Shown here piece after piece: positions 1 to 10,195 of a DNA stretch of 64,000 bases. The notes below the pieces were generated by a model. That model worked only from the letters and a program-made list of their open reading frames with translations, was not told the origin of the DNA and searched no databases. This DNA is from Pseudoips prasinana (Eukaryota; Arthropoda; Insecta; Lepidoptera; Nolidae). Numbering within the stretch: position 1 is the first letter of the stretch; each line of letters starts with the position of its first letter. The position numbers were made by a program, and so were the translations under genes. The stretch lies in NCBI GenBank assembly GCA_951640165.1, contig OX621234.1, positions 3,973,001 through 4,037,000 on the forward strand, read 5' to 3'.

Positions 1-352
1 CGCGTTTATAAATTTACTTTATAAATTATCACAGTTCCTCCCCCGTAGGTTATCACCTACGGGGGAGGAACTGCGTAGGTTATCACGCTGTCGCGTGATA
101 ATATGTAGCCTATATGTTGACCCGACCTCTTAGTAATATTCATGCAAAATTTGAAGTATATCCATGCAGTTTTTTTTGAGTTTAGCCCGGACATACATAC
201 AGACAAACAGACACACTGACAAAAATTCTAAAAACTATATTTTTGGCTTCGTTATCTATTGTAGATCACATCCCAAGTATCCTTTATAAAAATATTCAAT
301 GTACAGTTTTGACTTTCCTACGATTTTATTATATGTATAGATTCTAACATAT
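1..352 (+). repeat. Family A interspersed repeat, 5' end cut by window edge
   Basis: This belongs to a ~330-bp family that starts TGTGCCCCGCGG and ends ATTATATGTATAGAT. Other copies are at 2592, 12312, 29529, 41450, 41630, 53090, 54249 and 55892. It has no coding capacity and looks like a SINE or a LINE 3' piece. This copy carries a perfect 19-bp palindrome at 32-50/55-73 (4-nt loop) that other copies lack. Confidence 0.7.
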
Positions 353-837
353 TTGATTATTACATAAAAAGATAGGAATGAAAACAGATATATTATAACT
401 AAATAGTTAAAGCGTTTAGTTAAAGGTATTCTAAATGTTCTTGTATTGTTAATGTTCCCAGAATACTGGCAGCATTACCACGCTGTATGGCAATACTTAT
501 TTCTGGGAAAATATAAGCCATCATTCTGGGAACATGTCACCTCAACAAGGCGTGTAGCTATTTATTTATACATAACTAGCTACGCCCCGCGGTTTCACTC
601 GCGTTAAAGTAATTTTGGCGTACAAGAGTGTCAAATATTAGTAGGATGTGTACCTCTAGCGGTTTTGGCAGTGCACGCCGGAATAGCTCGCAGATGGTAG
701 ATTTTTTCCTACTCACTTGACACTCATCGTCATATTTGGACAATTCACACAATATCTTTATAAATCGTAGCCTATGTGTTATTCTGATGTATAAGCTATA
801 TTATTGTAAAGTTTCATTAATAAAATAAAAATAAAAT

Positions 838-1086
838 AAAAAAGGTTTTTATTCACGTAGACTTTAAAAAAGCGCTTGTAAATTGTCAGAACATGTTTGT
901 AATAATATACTTGCATATATTATTATTTCTAGTAACATAGATATTTAGGTACACATTGTATGAAAACATTTATAAAATTAATTTTATTATAGCATTGATA
1001 TAGCTAGCTTGTATCAAGTTATTTTCAAGAGATTATGTTTAATTATCTAGTTTAAGTCTAATATTTTACTACATATTGTCAATTGA
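838..1086 (+). repeat. Family B interspersed repeat
   Basis: The copy starts with TTTTTATTCACGTAGAC and runs through an AAGCGCTTGTAAAT block to TACATATTGTCAAT. About ten copies lie in this window on both strands, for example 19019, 51005, 61246, 62744 and 63490. It is non-coding and SINE-like. A piece resembling the end of family C (1098-1190, ending TTTATAATATTAGTAGG) follows. Confidence 0.7.
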
Positions 1087-1190
1087 CAAATTAAAATCCA
1101 TTCAGTAGTTTTTACGTGAAAGAGTAACAAACATCCATCCATCCATTCATACTTACAAACTTTCGCGTTTATAATATTAGTAGGTTTGTA

Positions 1191-1562
1191 TTTTTCGTAC
1201 ACCTACTAATTGTTTAAAAGATAAAAAAGGAACTTCAGTTATATTATGACGGCAGTCCCCCAAGCAGCAGACATATTTCTTTTTACAAAAAGGCGTTTTT
1301 AGCCGCCAGGCACAAACTGTTTATTTTTCACAATTTGCCGAATGAGTTAGTTTACCTAGGGAGGGAAGACAAATAAACAATAAGCTATCTCACCTTCGGC
1401 AGAGGGCACCCTCTTTGGTGTTTGACGTTTTCTCAGGGTGGTAGACTGTTGGGTAGGGGGAGACATAAGGAGGTTCGGTTTTATGGACGTTAAAAATAAC
1501 CCTCCGATAGCGGATCGGGGGGTTTTATTAATAGAATTAAGTTAAGTAATACACACGTAAGT
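1191..1562. other. Unassigned spacer
   Basis: I see no reading frame, tandem repeat or recognised repeat family here. There is a moderately GC-rich stretch around 1380-1530 (CCTCCGATAGCGGATC and similar). It could be an old repeat fragment. Confidence 0.4.
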
Positions 1563-1814
1563 AATATCCAACAGACCGATTTTTTCATTAAAACCATTGT
1601 AATCATTACACACACACCAAAGGTGAATTCAGTGCGAGATTTGTTTTTGCAGGTGGGTGAGAAAAGGTTTTAGTCATTGGGTAACGTGGTAATTACCCAA
1701 TGACTAAAACCTTTTCTCACCCACCTGCAAAAACAAATCTCGCACTGAATTCACCTTTGGTGTGTGTGTAATGATTACAATGGTTTTAATGAAAAAATCG
1801 GTCTGTTGGATATT
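1563..1814. repeat. Large perfect palindrome (122-bp arms, 8-nt loop)
   Basis: Bases 1563-1684 are the reverse complement of 1693-1814, and I found no mismatch by eye. The loop is 1685-1692. The outer ends read ATATCCAACAGACC and GGTCTGTTGGATAT. It could be a foldback MITE, a template-switch inversion or a read/assembly artefact. No gene lies within it. Confidence 0.9.
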
Positions 1815-1960
1815 TTTCCGATGCATTTTATTCATTCAAGCGTAAAAAATTGTAAGCGTTAGCATAGTGACTCGTTTTTTTCTTAGTCCAATAAGTACTT
1901 TTTTAAATTAAGTATTATTAACATATTTTAATCTGTGTTAGTCATAGTATTTCTGTTTTT

Positions 1961-2503
1961 AGGGTTCCGTAGCCAATGGCAAAAAACGGAACCCTTATAG
2001 ATTCGTCATGTCTGTCTGTATGTCCGTCCGTATATCACAGCCACTTTTTTCCGAAACTATAAGAGCTGTACTGTTGAAACTTGGTAATTAGATGTATTCG
2101 GTGAACCGCATTAAGATTTTGACACAAATATAGAAAAATAACAAAAATTTTGGGGGTCCCCATACATAGAACTGACTCTCAAAAAATTTATTTCATCGTA
2201 CCCATACACACCCGTACACTGAATAGTTTGCGCGAGATACACTTCCATCCAAATTGGTAAAACGAGTGTCCCCCTCCCTCCTGTAACTTCTAAAATAAGA
2301 AAAAGATAAAACTAAAAAAAAAATATATGATGTACATTATCATGCAAACTAACAACGAAAATTAGTTTGAATGAGATCTAACAAGTCGTTTTTTTTAATA
2401 CGTTAAATCGTAAACCACAATTTACCTTTCATTTAATCAACTGAAATACTTGCTGCTACGGAACCCTTCGTAGGCGAGTCCGACTCGCACTTGCCCGGAA
2501 TTT
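1961..2503 (+). repeat. GGGTTCCGT-family interspersed repeat
   Basis: The copy begins AGGGTTCCGT, has an ACGGAACCCT block near each end, and ends with the recurrent GCGAGTCCGACTCGCACTTG. Shorter relatives are at 8889-9182 (+) and 57264-57548 (-). The family is non-coding and, from general knowledge, abundant in Lepidoptera. Confidence 0.75.
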
Positions 2504-2591
2504 TTTTATAGTCCTATTAGTACTTTTTTAAATTATTAGAACATATTTTAATCTGTGTTAGTCATAGTATTTCTGTTTTTTTTTTATTTCA

Positions 2592-3114
2592 AACTATCTG
2601 TGCCCCGCGGTTTTACTCGCGTTAAATATTATAAATTATCACAGGTCCTCCACCGTAAGTGATAGCGTGATAATATGTAGCCTATATGTTGACCCGACCT
2701 CTTAGTAATATTCATGCAAAATTTGAAGTTAATCCATGCAGTACTTTTTGAGTTTAGCCCGGACATAAATACAGACAAACAGATAAACTGACAAACATTC
2801 TATAAACTATATTTTTGGCTTCGATATATGGATATCGAAGCCAAAAATATACATTAGAATACATATAATAAAGTTCAGTCCTTATATGTACACCTATTAA
2901 AGTCATGCACAAAAATACACGAGACATAGACAAAGTTGACATACATACAAGATATCTATACATATAATAAAGTCGTAGGAAAGTCAAAACTGTACATTGA
3001 ATATTCTTTTTAAAGGATACTTGGGACGTGATCTACACCATTGTATGTCAACTTTGTCTATGTCTCGTGTATTTTTGTGCATACCTTTAATAGGTGTACA
3101 TATAAGGACTGAAC
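2592..3114. repeat. Rearranged family A copies inside inverted duplications
   Basis: Bases 2592-2828 are a plus-strand family A copy that ends in a perfect 20-bp palindrome (2808-2827/2832-2851, loop 4). A minus-strand family A tail (about 2952-3042) then lies between two 72-bp inverted arms, 2873-2944 and 3043-3114, with about two mismatches. The layout suggests repeated fold-back copying. Confidence 0.75.
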
Positions 3115-3307
3115 TATATAGTTAGCTAAGTATTTAAATGTTGATGTGTCTATAATAAATAAATAAATATCTCATAAGTCCTAAAAAAAGTTGACTTAGA
3201 AATATTATTGAGACATTTTGGCAAGAAAATCTCAGTAATATCCCGGAGTTAAGACACGTCGATCCTGATTGGTCTGCCGTTCAATACAATTATAATCATA
3301 TATTATA

Positions 3308-3336
3308 ATAATATATATATATATATATATATATAT
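3308..3336. repeat. (TA)n microsatellite
   Basis: About 14 TA dinucleotides in a row, surrounded by AT-rich DNA without an evident gene. Confidence 0.9.
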
Positions 3337-3499
3337 CGGAACTAAGTGCGGAAACCATATCCAGTTGCTTGGTAGGTATGCTTCTACAATTCTTCTTCTG
3401 TGAACTTGTTAATTGTATTAATGAATAAAGACGTTCATTAATACACTTAACAGATTCACAATCCAAGCCAAATTGTAAATTATGACTCTCATTTCAAGT

Positions 3500-4080
3500 C
3501 GTGTTTTAAACTCAAACTCAAATATTTTATTCGCTTAAATATGGGTTATAAAAGATCTGAAAAATAATACAGCTTACGATCCATATTAGCCTTTCGGCGT
3601 GCAAATATTGACAATTATTGTATTTACCAATTTTATAACTAATCATATTTAATCAATTATTTATTTTCCCATTTTATTATTATACTTATATAATTACACA
3701 TTATTGATTTGTTTAAATTTTATATTATATAATTATTGATTCCTACTTAATAATGTCATCTTAATCATAACTTATCATTTAAATATTCATCAAATTCACA
3801 CAGACTTTTCTTAAATATTCTTGAATCTTGGATACCTGTTATATTTCTTGGAATCTTATTATAAATTTAAATATATAATAAGATTCCAGGTTTTAAGATT
3901 TAAAATTCAATTTAAATTTATGAAATTAGTATCGGTATAGGTCTCAAGGGATATCTAATGTCTGGAATATGTATTATTTAAATTTAGCCGTGTGGTTCCG
4001 GCCTAGAGAGAATGACAGGACCTCCCCTTACTATCCCGTGGGTGTCGTGACTAAGTGATATGGCAGCAGCGCCACCTGTG
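3500..4080. other. AT-rich DNA with probable LINE-derived debris
   Basis: The stretch begins with TCAAACTCAAATATTTTATTC, which resembles a reversed LINE/SINE tail. At 3985-4060 a GCCGTGTGGTTCCGGC block matches a motif I associate with lepidopteran interspersed repeats. There is no usable reading frame, and the assignment rests on memory of the motif only. Confidence 0.35.
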
Positions 4081-4100
4081 TAATATAGCTACCACCTAAA

Positions 4101-4403
4101 TGCAGGCGCTCAACTCTAACGCTACGTCCTACTAGTAGGCGGTTCAAAGCGAACGCGATATGCGGGCGCTCAACTCTAACGCTACGTCCTACTAGTAGGC
4201 GGTTCAAAGCGAACGCGATATGCGGGCGCTCAACTCTAACGCTACGTCGTCCTACTAGTAGGCGGTTCAAAGCGAACGCGATATGCGGGCGCTCTACTCT
4301 AACGCTACGTCCTACTAGTAGGCGGTTCAAAGCGAACGCGATATGCGGGCGCTCAACTCTAACGCTACGTCCTACTAGTAGGCGGTTCAAAGCGAACGCG
4401 ATT
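4101..4403. repeat. 60-bp minisatellite, five units
   Basis: Five head-to-tail units of 60 bp are present, with the third 63 bp because of an extra CGT. Each holds the palindrome CCTACTAGTAGG. On the minus strand the array stays open because all units are multiples of three, encoding a 20-residue repeat (IAFALNRLLVGRSVRVERPH) inside an open frame at 4031-4564. I cannot tell whether that frame is a gene, because no splice or expression signal was evident. The flanking 4400-4720 is GC- and CpG-rich. Confidence 0.85.
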
Positions 4404-5084
4404 ATGCAGCGGTGACACGCGAATTCAATCCGATGCGACGCGGTGGCGGTGTCCCACGTGCACGCGAATCGTCTCGCGCAGCCGCCACCGACGCCGCCAA
4501 AAAACGACGGCACCGCATCCAGTTCGCGCGAAAATATCAAACCAACTGATTGCGTTCGCTTCATTTCGCGCCGCTCCGCACCGCGTTTGCCTCGTAGGAC
4601 AATTCAATAGGTTTCGACTGTTGGTTGTTTTCCCGCCGCGCCGCGCCGCTTCGCGTTCGCCTCTAGATCGCTCACGCAGGACGTCGCGTAATGGCTCACG
4701 CAGGACTCGTGACACAAACGTGGTGATAACTGCAAACTCCTCAAAATGGCAACGTTATAGAAACCTTTGGGGAGGCCTATTCCTAATTCACTCCACCTTG
4801 GTATAACTTTGGGATATTTATAATTTGACCGTGAAATAAAAGACTCGAACGACCTTCGTTTGACCGTGTACCGGGGGTTACTTATGAACTTGTATAAAGA
4901 CAATGTAACCTTCGCGAGGATCACCTCTCGAATGTCTGGCTTGTTTTTTCCGAGAACAAGAAAAATCTGTTTGAAATAGAATCTAAATTTTAAGTAGTTC
5001 TTCTCTAAATTGATAAGGTCGAATGAGTACTTGAATACACACAGACATTTGTAACAATAATGAAATAATGTAATTTATAGTTTT

Positions 5085-5240
5085 AGCTATATTTTACTAC
5101 ATATTGTCTGAATTATTTAGTATTATGGCGGACCTTGTGTTAATTATGTATGCCTACTTAAATATATTACTACAAACATGTTCTGATTATTTACAATCGC
5201 TTTTATAAAGTCTACGTGAATAGAAACGTTTCTTATTTTA
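5085..5240 (-). repeat. Rearranged family B fragment
   Basis: The reverse complement of the family B head is at 5162-5240 (ACAAACATGTTCTGATTATT). A forward-oriented tail piece (ATATTTTACTACATATTGTC) lies just before it, so the copy is rearranged. Confidence 0.55.
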
Positions 5241-5807
5241 TTTTAATAATGGAATTTATAGTTTCAGTGTTTTATTTCACCTTATTGTTACAAAGTAGCA
5301 TATACTTATGTAATTTTCGCGTTAAGCTTACTCAAACACACAAAGCTCGGACCCTCAATGCTTTTTAATAAATATCTTCTCTTATTTCTATAATAATATG
5401 GCTTCCACCTGTTGATTATGTGCTTGTCGAAGTAAATATTGTTAGGAATTATTCTCTGAGCTTTCAGAAGTGTTGTTTTGCAAACACTCCAGATGCTCGA
5501 TACTTTAATAGGATTTACATTTATAATTTTCTGCAAGGGTGTGGGTGCTTCACATTTTAAAGTAGGGAGAATACTGGGAAATTCTTAATAACGAGCTCAG
5601 GAGCCGACCTGGGGACTTCTACTCCCGGCTTCTACTCCCGGCTGTGTCTATATATGTTTGGGGTTAGGATGATCTGTGTGACTTTGTCCCTAGTTATAAT
5701 TATGTATTCTGCCAAAACTATAAATGGCACTGACTTCTCTATTTTGCAATAAGAAAATAGTTCACAGGGCAGAATGCCATAGAAATATATAATACTAGAT
5801 GTGCTTC

Positions 5808-5952
5808 GCGGTTTTACCCGCGTTTTATTTTATAAATTATAGCCTATGTGTTAATCCAGAGTGTCAGCTAGCCGTTTAGACGTGACGAAGTAACAAACAT
5901 ACACACACACACACACCCACAATCTTTCAGCTTTATAATATTAGTGTGATAT
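5808..5952 (+). repeat. Family C interspersed repeat
   Basis: The copy starts in a GCGGTTTTACCCGCGTT block and ends TTTATAATATTAGTGTGAT. Relatives are at 45063-45245 (-), 52480-52570 (-), 52952-53090 (-) and 62516-62695 (+). It is non-coding, and an (AC)n run lies inside. Confidence 0.7.
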
Positions 5953-5959
5953 ATCATCA

Positions 5960-6125
5960 TCATCATATCTGCCGAAAGACGTCCACAGCTGGACAAAGGC
6001 TTCAACCAAGGATCTCCACAATAGCCGGTCCTGAGCTGCCGGGATCCAGCGGCTTCCCGCGACCTTTGAAGATCGTCGGTCCACCTTTTAGGTTGCCTGC
6101 AAACGCTTCGTCTTCCGTTCTACCA
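5960..6125 (+). repeat. LINE-type fragment (GACGTCCACAGCTGGACAAAGG family)
   Basis: GCCGAAAGACGTCCACAGCT is followed by a block ending in ACGCTTCGTCTTCCG. The related block at 12690-12910 has the same order of words, and shorter pieces occur at 22925, 56280 and 63798. Lepidopteran LINE debris is the likely source; no coding frame survives. Confidence 0.5.
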
Positions 6126-6144
6126 TGATATATATGGAATATAT

Positions 6145-6500
6145 GGTTGGTCTAGCGGTAGCATGTTCAACCGCAGATAATGAGGTCCTGGGTTCAAATC
6201 CCGGGTCGGGCCAAAAAGTGATTTTGGGATATTTCCGTAAAAAGAAATTTCTCAGTATCAGCCCGAAGTCTAGAAGTTGACGGTATTAGGTACACCCCCG
6301 GTGCCTCGGAGAGCACGTAAAGCCTTCGGTCCTGTACCTGAACACTTTCCGGTCGCCGATCGGATCATGAGAGTGATGGAATACAAAGTGCCCCTGTGTT
6401 TGCGCACACACTTGTGCACTATAATATGTCCTGCGCAATTGGCTAGTCTCCATTAAAACTGGCCGCCGTGGCCGAAATTCGGTCGGGAGGACACCATATA
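6145..6500 (+). mobile_element. tRNA-derived SINE (family 1), full length
   Basis: The head has tRNA-type internal promoter boxes: box A in GGTCTAGCGGTAGCATG and box B in GGGTTCAAATCCC. A body with GTGCCTCGGAGAGCACGTAAAG and a tail with GGCCGCCGTGGCCGAAATTC follow. Other copies are at 19384-19592, 43080-43348, 58974-59300 and, interrupted, 61221-61550. RNA polymerase III transcription and LINE-dependent mobilisation are inferred from the SINE class. Confidence 0.85.
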
Positions 6501-6611
6501 AAACATATTAATCTAGCAAGTTGTTCATCTGAAAATTGTGTTATTTTCCAGACAGCATTATGAGCACACGAACAACCCCAGATTCCGAGCCTCAGTTGTA
6601 CGTTCGATGCT

Positions 6612-6679
6612 GTCAGTATCAATATGAAGCTGAGGGCTTAAGGGTGCCCTTAAGCCCTCAGCTTCATATTGATACTGAC
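6612..6679. repeat. Perfect 33-bp palindrome, 2-nt loop
   Basis: Arms 6612-6644 and 6647-6679 are exact reverse complements separated by TG. Such a tight snap-back in otherwise non-repeated DNA suggests template switching or an artefact rather than a transposon. Confidence 0.9.
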
Positions 6680-7337
6680 TGTTCTGTCAACTTAACAAAC
6701 TTGAGAGGTGTCAAAGGACAACCGGATGGAACGAAGTTATTTCTTATTATTTATTATGTACAAAAACCCTGTATACACTCGACAAAAATAATCGTTGCGA
6801 CACCACACTGTTCAATGCGAAATAGAAATGAATATATCTGGCTTGTTTTCTATAAGAGAGAGAGAGAGAGAGACAGACAGAGAAACATGCGCACGCCGCA
6901 CAGCTGCAAAAAGTGTCGTGACAACTTTTCGTAAGAATTTTTTCCGTCTAGCCCCCTTTCACAACGCGCGATAAGGAACTTCGTTCCAAAATCATACATT
7001 CGGTTTTTTAACAGCGTCGCCGCTACATACAATTATAAACAAGAACTTAGCATACAATACTGTCACCGGTCATTCACGCATTGGTAAAAAGCTGATTAAA
7101 ATGTCGATCTCAATTAACATTAAAAAAGTTTGTTTTTCTTCAAGGAAACTATAATTTACCGCATTTAAAGAGAAAATTAAAAGCAGATGGATCTAAGTAA
7201 TTATAGAATAAAATTATACTCCATTCGCCCATTCATGACTAAATACGTTTGTATGGAAATGGTACCATCATAAGCACTAAACAGTTACGTTTTGCCCTGT
7301 TGTTTATCTTTCAAGGTCTTTATTAATTTTTAGGACT

Positions 7338-7622
7338 AATCGCTGTCTTCCCGGAGCTGCTTGCGACGTGCAAGCAGCTCCGGGAAGACAGCGATTTGTT
7401 TGTTGCACAGTCGCTGTGCCGGACTAGCAGGAGTCGACAATAAGGTAGGGCAACCCAGAGCCCTCCCAGGGTACGTGTCCCGAACATCTGGGACATGGCG
7501 CAAAAAAGGCGCACCGAAGCGGCATACCCGCGCTACCGGGAGTCCACTCATCAGGCACCAAGAGAAGTCCACAAAATCCACAATTCATGGGTAGACATTT
7601 CCCCTGCCAAATAAAAAACACA
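7338..7622 (+). mobile_element. R1-clade LINE 3' tail with palindromic start
   Basis: Bases 7370-7622 match the 3' untranslated region that follows the R1-type coding tail at 11044-11148 (shared words CAGCTCCGGGAAGACAGCGAT, GTCGCTGTGCCGGACT and CTCCCAGGGTACGTGTCCCG) and end A-rich. The first 27 bp (7370-7396) are also present inverted at 7338-7364 with a 5-nt loop. This is a dead 5'-truncated copy, and the open frames across it are not genes. Confidence 0.75.
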
Positions 7623-7929
7623 ACAAGTGGACACTTAGTGCAGCTAATGCCATCTGCCTGTGAAATGAATTTTTACAAGCTCCACAGGAACGCGGCATTA
7701 TCGATTTATACGAACAGACAGTCCTTAGTTAGCTACGTAGTGTTGGTGCGCGCCAACAGATGTCGCCCAAAAAGTTGTAATCTTTCTAGCTAGTTTGTTT
7801 GAGACACTGAATCTAGATGTCGCTAGTATTGCATTATGTAAGAGATAAAAAAAAAACAAAATTCAAAAGTCATTTATTTCGTAAAATGTATGTGGTATCG
7901 TCGTTTTTTTTTATTTATCTCAATTTTTA

Positions 7930-8218
7930 TTAATCAATTACCCTACCGTGCAGTGCATGACGTGGCAGCTACTGAGAAACACTGCCAGAAAACTCAGTCG
8001 GAATCCTTTTTAAGAATAAAATAGACCTACCTACCTACTTGTGATTAATTACAATTATATGTGTTGACTCGGAACAACTCAATCCCAAGCACTTTTGTCA
8101 CTTAAATAATCAGAAATTTTGTAATATGCCCTGACCTGCTACACAGATTGGCTTTAATTATTCTTTTAAACATATTCGTAGACAATTCTCTACTACTAGG
8201 TACTTTCCTGAACCGTCG
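7930..8218 (+). repeat. Interspersed repeat family E
   Basis: The copy starts TTACCCTACCGTGCAGTGCA and continues with ACTGAGAAACACTGCCAGAA. A second copy with the same order lies at 55395-55650. It is non-coding and probably a LINE 3' untranslated piece. Confidence 0.65.
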
Positions 8219-8231
8219 GTGCTATCATGCC

Positions 8232-8510
8232 TCACCTCGAGGCCTGGTTGGGAAGGAAGGGCGGTTACGTCACCTACAGACTAACTCACAGGTGAGTATC
8301 TGTGCCGGATCGGCCGAGAAATGACGACACATTGTCACCACTTCGGAAACGCCTTGGACTCTGCCCAGCATACGCTGGAGGAGTGCCCGGCCTGGGAGGC
8401 CGAGAGTCGAGTCCTGGTCGCTGAGAGAACGGGATCTTTCGCCGCCAGCAGTCGTGTATGCGATGCTGGCTGGCGACTCCACCAAATGGGACGCCGTGGT
8501 CTCCTTCTGA
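8232..8510 (+). pseudogene. R1-clade LINE reverse transcriptase, C-terminal fragment
   Basis: One frame from about 8291 reads GEYLCRIGREMTTHCHH... then DSAQHTLEECPAW, the Cys/His zinc-binding motif near the C-terminus of R1-type reverse transcriptase polyproteins. After about 8445 the match moves to another frame (AMLAGDSTKWDAVVSF, then a stop at 8508-8510), so there is at least one frameshift. Upstream domains are missing. The same ending (DAVVSF) opens the fragment at 11044, so both come from one family. Family membership rests on motif recognition. Confidence 0.75.
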
Positions 8511-8888
8511 TTGAAACTTTATCACAACCGATCAGTTCACTCAAAGTAGTAAGTTCCCGGCATCCCGGCATGATTAAACTGACAATTAGCTGAATTAACA
8601 CTCCATATTGATTTTGTATTTTGATTGTTATATGATAAAGCAAAAAGTTATTTTGTAAATCGGCGAAAAATAGGTTGGTAAAATAATACCTATGAAACAT
8701 GATGCTTTTATGATCTTAAGATATGTCAAATAATGCATAATTATAGCAAATAAGACTTCGTAGTTTTCGGTGAAATTAACAGGGAACAAAAACTAATCGG
8801 AAAAGTGATTGGTTCCCCAATCTGTGATCAGCCTACACAGTCGATATCCTGGCCGCAATCTGGCCATATCGGCTAGCCAGTTCTTTTT

Positions 8889-9182
8889 TAGGGTTCCGTC
8901 CAAAGGGTAAAACGGGACCTTATTACTAAGACTTCGCCGTCTGTCTGTCTGTCCGTCTGTCACCAGGCTGTATTGTATCTCATGAACCGTGATAGTTAGA
9001 CAGTTGAAATTTTCACAGATAATGTATTTCTGTTGCCGCTATAACTGCAAATACTAAAAAAACATAATAAAATAAATATTTAAGGGGGCTCCCACACAAC
9101 AAACGTGAATGTTTGCTCGTTTTTATAGATAATGATACGGAACCCTTGGTGCGCGAGTCCGACTCGCACTTGGCCGGTATTT
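8889..9182 (+). repeat. GGGTTCCGT-family repeat, short copy
   Basis: It opens with TTTAGGGTTCCGT and closes with GATACGGAACCCTTGG plus GCGAGTCCGACTCGCACTTG. It shares both ends with 1961-2503 and most of its length with the reversed copy at 57264-57548. Confidence 0.75.
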
Positions 9183-9189
9183 TTTAATA

Positions 9190-9372
9190 TTTTGGGTCAA
9201 CTAACACACTGTCATCTGATCCCAAACTAGGCAGAACCGTAAATTATCTTATTAAGATACTTACCTACATATTATAGATAAATTTTAATCCCACTCAAAC
9301 AAATAAGCGTGTTCATTACACAAAGATTTGTCTCGGGAGGGAATCGAACCCACGACCTCCGGTTTAGCAAAC
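9190..9372 (-). mobile_element. tRNA-derived SINE (family 2)
   Basis: Read on the minus strand, the tRNA-like head has box B as GGGTTCGATTCCC, and the tail holds GGGATCAGATGACAGTGT. Part of the box A region is eroded. The family is defined by better copies at 21938, 22183 and 41065. Confidence 0.65.
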
Positions 9373-9394
9373 TTTATAAATAATTCCCGCGTTA

Positions 9395-9590
9395 AACTTT
9401 ATATATTATGGCTGTTATTTATCAAGTTTAACGCGGGTAAAATCGCGGGGCACAGCTAGTCATTTATAAATTTTAACGCGGGTAAAATCGCGGGGCAGGA
9501 AGTTTCATCATTAGTAGATTTTGCGTGAAATAATAATAATAAACATCCATACTCACAAACTTTGGCATTCATCTTAATAGTAGGATTTCT
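9395..9590. repeat. Family C pieces, partly inverted
   Basis: Two reversed heads (AACGCGGGTAAAATCGCGGG at about 9430 and 9476) are followed by a forward tail ending CATCTTAATAGTAGGATTT. It is a broken cluster of family C or A fragments. Confidence 0.5.
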
Positions 9591-9689
9591 ACCGAGTTGA
9601 GATTTCACTTATACAAACAAACATATATACAGTACCCTGTAGTTTATAGTTGTATAAGAACCCGTACACTAAACTTAATCCTCTTCGAG

Positions 9690-9899
9690 TTTGACCCTAA
9701 AATGATGATCTCTGCCCTCTCCCCGCCAGTAATCGCCCAGAGTCGAGGTTCGAACCCCACAGGGGGTGCCCTCCGGCGCGGGTTACTTAATTGCTAGACG
9801 GCTCGAGCCCTCTGCTCGCCTCTATAGTCCGGTGAAGCAGTGAAAGCCTCCTAGGCTAACTGTAGCGTCAGGTAAAAAAAAAAAAAATAAAAAAAAATT
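9690..9899 (+). mobile_element. LINE 3' end with poly(A)
   Basis: A GC-richer block (about 9710-9870, with GAGGTTCGAACCCCACAGG and GTCCGGTGAAGCAGTGAAAG) ends in a long A-run at 9873-9898, as expected of a 5'-truncated retrotransposed copy. Its clade cannot be read, because no coding frame is left. Confidence 0.5.
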
Positions 9900-10087
9900 C
9901 GAGTTTGATAATAGTTTGAAAGCCTCCTCGTTTGCTTATAACAAGAAATGTTAGGAAAAGGAAATATTAAAGGATTCCTTCCAAGAATAACTTTGAAGAA
10001 CGCTCTCTTAAGAGCAATTGCTACGATTCGTTTCCTCTTATACTTAAATGTATTACTAATTTCTATCGAAAATTTACTACAATAATA

Positions 10088-10192
10088 ACATCCTGGGACA
10101 TTATTTACACACGGTCATCTGATCCCAAACTAAGCAGAGCTTGTACTATGGAAACCAGATAGTTGTTATACTACAAATACTTTTTTTCTATC
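10088..10192 (-). mobile_element. SINE family 2 tail
   Basis: This is the reverse complement of the SINE 2 3' half (GGTTTCCATAGTACAAGCTC, GATCAGATGACCGTGTGT). It lies directly beside a second such tail. Confidence 0.7.
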
Positions 10193-10195
10193 TTA

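Noticed and set aside
4604..4924. 106-residue minus-strand frame beside the 60-bp array
   Set aside because: It has no family resemblance, lies in CpG-rich DNA with frames on both strands, and lacks splice or promoter support.
6536..6934. 132-residue plus-strand open frame
   Set aside because: It runs through the perfect palindrome at 6612-6679 and a (GA)n run near 6858, resembles no protein, and has no splice or start context.
7323..7621. Several overlapping open frames on both strands
   Set aside because: They fall on the GC-rich 3' untranslated tail of an R1-type LINE, so the frames arise from base composition.
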